Assembly: GCA_029262275.1 (NCBI GenBank)
Contig: JAJCZS010000009.1
Location: forward strand, 88,904 to 152,903
Source of the DNA: Deltaproteobacteria bacterium
GTDB taxonomy: Bacteria; Desulfobacterota_D; UBA1144; Nemesobacterales; UBA2774
Direction: 5' to 3'
Length of the DNA: 64,000 nt
Shown piece by piece: positions 60,171 to 64,000 of this stretch (positions within the stretch are counted from its first letter, which is position 1; each line of letters begins with the position of its first letter). Made by a program: the position numbers and the translations under genes. A model generated the notes under the pieces. That model was not told the DNA's origin and searched no databases. It saw only the letters and a list, made by a program, of their open reading frames with translations.

Positions 60171-60971
60171 TCAAGTACTAAACTGCTTATATATAGATGA
60201 GATAACCAAAGCTATTATAGATAGTGCTAGTATGTAAACACTGAATTCGAGCAAGCTTTTTCTGATCACGGTTACTATTACGACCGTGAAAATTAAAATT
60301 CCTAGTACTAATGCAATTCCATCATTTAGAGTAATAAAAGAGTTTGTTCTTTCATATGAAATTCTTCCCCCATATCCTCTGATGTTCATAACTCCGTAGA
60401 ATTTCTCCGATATATCAAAACCTCTTACAAGAAGAAGCCCTATCCCTGAGGAAAAATTTTTGATATTAGCTATGTATTTCCTACGTGTAATTCCGCCTCT
60501 TACTTTTAGACCTTTAATAAGCTGATCGGTTAACTCTAAAAGTATGAAGACTGATCGGTAGGTAACGAAAAGCCCTTCAGCAATTATTCTGGGCATTATG
60601 GGACGTATTACATTAAATACCTCTGGGTAAGAGGTTGTTACAATTAGAAGAACCATTGTAAGCGCAGCAGATAGCGCTTTAAAAATTATTACACCTGCCC
60701 TGATCCAGCTTCCGTTCCATACTAGAAAAGCGAAGATGAGTGCAAATATCGCTGGATATGCTGCTATGGTTACAATTTTGGTGACCGGAAGCTTTGTCCA
60801 CACAGCTATCGTTACTAGTGCAAAGTAAATGCCCAGTAAAAGATAGAATTCGTTGGTTAGAATGATTGAAGTAATTAGTAGTGCTACAAATACAATTTTC
60901 CAAAAGGCTTTTGCTTTATGCAGAAAGCTATTCCCATGGTTTGCGTAATAATCTATTATTGCAACATCCAT
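60171..60971 (-). CDS. cbiQ: ECF-type metal transporter T component (CbiQ family)
   Basis: YRSVFILLELTDQLIKGLKVRGG; MNIRGYGGRI. Confidence 0.85.
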   Translation of the reverse strand: MDVAIIDYYANHGNSFLHKAKAFWKIVFVALLITSIILTNEFYLLLGIYFALVTIAVWTKLPVTKIVTIAAYPAIFALIFAFLVWNGSWIRAGVIIFKALSAALTMVLLIVTTSYPEVFNVIRPIMPRIIAEGLFVTYRSVFILLELTDQLIKGLKVRGGITRRKYIANIKNFSSGIGLLLVRGFDISEKFYGVMNIRGYGGRISYERTNSFITLNDGIALVLGILIFTVVIVTVIRKSLLEFSVYILALSIIALVISSIYKQFST

Positions 60972-60981
60972 AAATCTACTC

Positions 60982-61695
60982 CTACACCCTTTGAGGCAAA
61001 ATTAAATCCGGCCTCACACGTGATACATATTTAATTACAAAAGCTGTGATTATTCCTTCTAAAAGCCAACCTATTCCAAGTAGAATTAATAGCGTTTTTG
61101 CAAAACTTTTTACATTTACGCCTTTAATAAGCTCGTTTGGAACATGCGCATCATGCGTAGCTTCTGTTGGATTACTCTCCTCAATCCCAATGATAATTTC
61201 AGGATTAATTTGAGAGGCGTAAATAATGCCTACCAAGATAGAAGTGCTAATAATTAGTGCTATGACTGCTGCAAGTCCTGAGGACCACATAATTGAATCT
61301 CGTCCGATTAGGGCCATAAAAATTTGGAATAGATAAAAACCTATAAACGCCTCAGTCCCGACTACCATAGTATTTAGACCTATCACAGTAATCCCGCCAT
61401 GACCGAACATGGCAATAATTAGATCAACAATGAAGATGGAAATAAATGCCACTGCAGGACCTAAGATAATCCCAGCTATAACACTTAAGTTTATGTGGTA
61501 AGCAATTGGAACTATTGGTATTGTCATACACACAATCATCAGCGCTGAGATAATACCGATCAAGGGGATTTTCCGCTTTAGCTCTGTTTTTCTTGTTCTA
61601 TAGATAGAGAATGCGAGTATAACGGCTGTTAGTATCCAACCGGCCATTACAAGCCATCCTGGCAGCACACCATCTGGTATGTGTAAATGAGACAT
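60982..61695 (-). CDS. cbiM: ECF-type metal transporter S component (CbiM family)
   Basis: N-terminus MSHLHIPDGVLPGW; ITVIGLNTMVVG; polytopic. Confidence 0.88.
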   Translation of the reverse strand: MSHLHIPDGVLPGWLVMAGWILTAVILAFSIYRTRKTELKRKIPLIGIISALMIVCMTIPIVPIAYHINLSVIAGIILGPAVAFISIFIVDLIIAMFGHGGITVIGLNTMVVGTEAFIGFYLFQIFMALIGRDSIMWSSGLAAVIALIISTSILVGIIYASQINPEIIIGIEESNPTEATHDAHVPNELIKGVNVKSFAKTLLILLGIGWLLEGIITAFVIKYVSRVRPDLILPQRV

Positions 61696-61719
61696 ATCTT
61701 TATCGTTCCCCTTTTTTAT

Positions 61720-62163
61720 TCATGCTTGGCATTCCTTACATTTTCCAAATAACTGTAGAAAATGAGTATTGATTTGGATGCCAGTGTCCTTGGATATTTT
61801 TTTTGATAGATCCTCAAGCGGACATTCGGCAAATTCGATTACTGTATTGCAATCCGTGCAAACTATCGGATGGCGGTGTCCCTCAGGTGCAATGGCATAA
61901 CTATGGCAGCCGTCTTCCAGATGTACTTTTGCTACAAGCTCAAGATCCACTAGGGTTTCTAGCGAACGGTACACTGTGGCCAGCCCGGTGTCTGGAAGGA
62001 GTTCCTTAACCTTCAAATGTATAGTGTTTATCGAGAGGTATGCACTTGTATCCTGAAGCACTTTTAATACAGCAAGCCTTTGAGGGGTACATTTAAGCCC
62101 CTTTTCATGAAAAAAGTCCTTTATTTCTTTATAATTATTGATTGAAAATACTCTGCCCATCAC
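61720..62163 (-). CDS. Fur-family metalloregulator (Zur/Fur-like)
   Basis: GLKCTPQRLAVLKVL; GLATVYRSLETLVDLELV; HRHPIVCTDCNTVIEF; C-terminal CKEC. Confidence 0.9.
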   Translation of the reverse strand: MMGRVFSINNYKEIKDFFHEKGLKCTPQRLAVLKVLQDTSAYLSINTIHLKVKELLPDTGLATVYRSLETLVDLELVAKVHLEDGCHSYAIAPEGHRHPIVCTDCNTVIEFAECPLEDLSKKISKDTGIQINTHFLQLFGKCKECQA

Positions 62164-62192
62164 ATTTGTTTTTTAATGATTAGATTCATCCT

Positions 62193-62213
62193 AATTGAGA
62201 AAGTTTCTCAATT
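62193..62213. promoter_or_regulatory. Perfect 21-bp palindrome, candidate Fur-family box
   Basis: AATTGAGAAA-G-TTTCTCAATT, 30 nt upstream of the Fur-family start codon. Confidence 0.7.
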
Positions 62214-62528
62214 GTATATTGGCAAGTTATATCTGTCAAATACTAATAAGTACTTTCTCAAGATAAGTACCAGTAATGACTTTATTGCTTATTTCTATAT
62301 CTGGTATAATATTGTAAATAGTGAATTGGGTGTGTTTATATCTAATGTAAATTAAATTCATCCTGTTCGTGGATATATTATTAACGAGGAAAGCTTTTCC
62401 TAAACTAAACAACTTACTGACGTTGCCGACGAAAACTTTACAAACAACTAATGACAATTCCGGTAATTTGAAACATATAAAAATCATATACTGTTAAATA
62501 TCAGTATGTGGCGGGAGCAACATAATAC

Positions 62529-64000
62529 ATGCTATCATTTGAAGAATTAGGGTTATCTGAAGAGGCTCTTAAAGTCCTTTATAAAAAGGGTTTTGAAGTA
62601 CCTTCACCAATTCAGGAAGTCACTATTCCTGCAATATTGACTGGAAATAAAGACATCGTGGCTCAGGCTCAGACCGGGACGGGAAAAACTGCAGCTTTTG
62701 GGCTCCCCATGTTGGAGCTATTAGAAGAAAACTCTAAAGCTGTCCAAGCTATAGTCCTAACACCAACCAGAGAGCTGGCAATTCAAGTGGCCGAAGAAAT
62801 CCACTCACTAAAGGGAAAGAAAAAACTGACTGTAATTCCTATATATGGCGGTCAGTCTATTACTCTTCAGCTTAGATCATTAAAAAAAGGTGTTGATATA
62901 GTAATTGGGACTCCTGGCAGAGTGCAGGATCATATTGACCGAGGAACACTAAAGCTCGGGGATATTTCTTTTCTAGTTCTTGATGAAGCAGATGAAATGC
63001 TCAATATGGGTTTTTTGGAAGACGTTAAAAATATTATGCAGCATACTGCTTCCGATAAAAGAACAATGCTTTTTTCTGCAACTATGCCAAAAGAAATTAT
63101 GCAGATTGCCCGAGAACATATGAATGAGTTTGCTGAATTTAAGGTTACAAAAGATCAGCTAACAGTAACTCAGACAGATCAGATTTATTTTGAGGTCTCA
63201 GCGTCACAAAAGTTTGAAGCGCTATGCAGGATTATAGATATCGAAGAAGATTTTTTCGGTCTTGTTTTCTGCAGGACTAAAAAGGATGTAGATAAGATTG
63301 CGAATCACTTATCAGAGCGTGGTTATGATGCTGATGCATTGCATGGCGATATTTCACAACCTCAAAGAGAAAAAATATTAAACAAGTTTAAAAAGCATTT
63401 GATAAACATACTTGTGGCTACAGATGTAGCTGCAAGGGGTATAGATGTTCATGACTTAACTCATGTTATTAATTTTGCACTTCCACAAGACGCTGAATCA
63501 TATGTGCACAGGATTGGGCGTACCGGAAGAGCTGGTAAAGAGGGAAATGCTATTACTTTTATAACGCCTGAGGAGTACAGGAAGCTCAGATATATAAGCA
63601 GAGAGACAAAAACAGATATTAGAAAAGCTACGCTCCCAGATGTTAAAGATGTTATTAAGACTAAAAAGATAAGAATAAGAAATATTCTAAAAGATCTTGT
63701 AGAAGCAAGTCCCCGATCTCAGTATCTGGAAATGTCCCAGGAGCTGCTTGAAGCAAATACCCCTGAAGATGTTGTAGCAGCATTATTAGAGTATTCTTTC
63801 CAGGATGAGCTAGACGAGAAAAATTATAGAGAAATTGGCAACGCCTTAGTAGATACAAAAGGTAAGACAAGGCTATTTGTAACACAGGGCAAAAAAGACG
63901 GCCTCACATCTGAAAAACTAATACACTTTATACAGAACAAGTGTGGAATTAAGGGTAAGAAAATTAGGGATGTGCAAATTCTTGAAAAATTCTCTTTTGT
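62529..64000 (+). CDS. DEAD-box RNA helicase, truncated by the window edge
   Basis: ATG at 62529: MLSFEELGLSEEALKVLYKKGFEVPSPIQEVTIPAILTGNKDIVAQAQTGTGKTAAFGLPM...LDEADEMLNMGF...; no stop before 64000, so absent from the ORF track. Confidence 0.95.
   Translation, partial: MLSFEELGLSEEALKVLYKKGFEVPSPIQEVTIPAILTGNKDIVAQAQTGTGKTAAFGLPMLELLEENSKAVQAIVLTPTRELAIQVAEEIHSLKGKKKLTVIPIYGGQSITLQLRSLKKGVDIVIGTPGRVQDHIDRGTLKLGDISFLVLDEADEMLNMGFLEDVKNIMQHTASDKRTMLFSATMPKEIMQIAREHMNEFAEFKVTKDQLTVTQTDQIYFEVSASQKFEALCRIIDIEEDFFGLVFCRTKKDVDKIANHLSERGYDADALHGDISQPQREKILNKFKKHLINILVATDVAARGIDVHDLTHVINFALPQDAESYVHRIGRTGRAGKEGNAITFITPEEYRKLRYISRETKTDIRKATLPDVKDVIKTKKIRIRNILKDLVEASPRSQYLEMSQELLEANTPEDVVAALLEYSFQDELDEKNYREIGNALVDTKGKTRLFVTQGKKDGLTSEKLIHFIQNKCGIKGKKIRDVQILEKFSF

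Noticed and set aside
62236-62487. 83-aa minus-strand ORF between the Fur-family gene and the helicase
   Set aside because: No recognisable family and it occupies a likely regulatory intergenic region; unsupported.

Overview
AT-rich Gram-negative bacterial chromosomal window with dense, mostly housekeeping gene content. I found no phage, transposase, CRISPR array, rRNA or convincing tRNA.

Main blocks, left to right:
- nuoI
- a fused AccA-AccD carboxyltransferase (-)
- an LLM flavin oxidoreductase and an IscA/ErpA-type protein
- Xaa-Pro peptidase, MazG, archaeal-type phosphoglycerate mutase, lipA
- a lapA/HIT/sppA/rpsA/cmk/aroA run (-)
- AEC permease, fabH
- a cobalamin-uptake operon (-): B12 riboswitch, btuB, beta-propeller lipoprotein, two BtuF-like proteins, btuD, btuC
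- further LLM oxidoreductases, an OppA-like binding protein, OprB porin plus sugar MFS
- SYLF, MscS-like channel, maf, yggS, proC, yggT
- F420:NADP oxidoreductase, a degenerate metallo-beta-lactamase/beta-CASP protein
- M42 peptidase, uvrA, uppP, an IPTL-CTERM-type protein, acs, rpmB, a Met-rich repeat protein
- a metal-uptake block (-): Fur family, CbiM-CbiQ-CbiO, His-rich small protein, OM porin-like, ZnuA-ZnuC-ZnuB
- a DEAD-box helicase running off the right edge.

Best candidates for something new:
1. A BtuG-like beta-propeller lipoprotein in the B12-riboswitch operon.
2. An apparent ATT start codon for btuB, behind a Shine-Dalgarno sequestered in a hairpin; a second apparent ATT start is at the AEC permease.
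3. An MBL/beta-CASP pseudoenzyme whose metal ligands are replaced, mostly by Asn.
4. A combined ECF/Znu metal-uptake locus with a perfect 21-bp palindrome at the Fur-family gene.

All calls come from reading the sequence and ORF translations; no searches were run.
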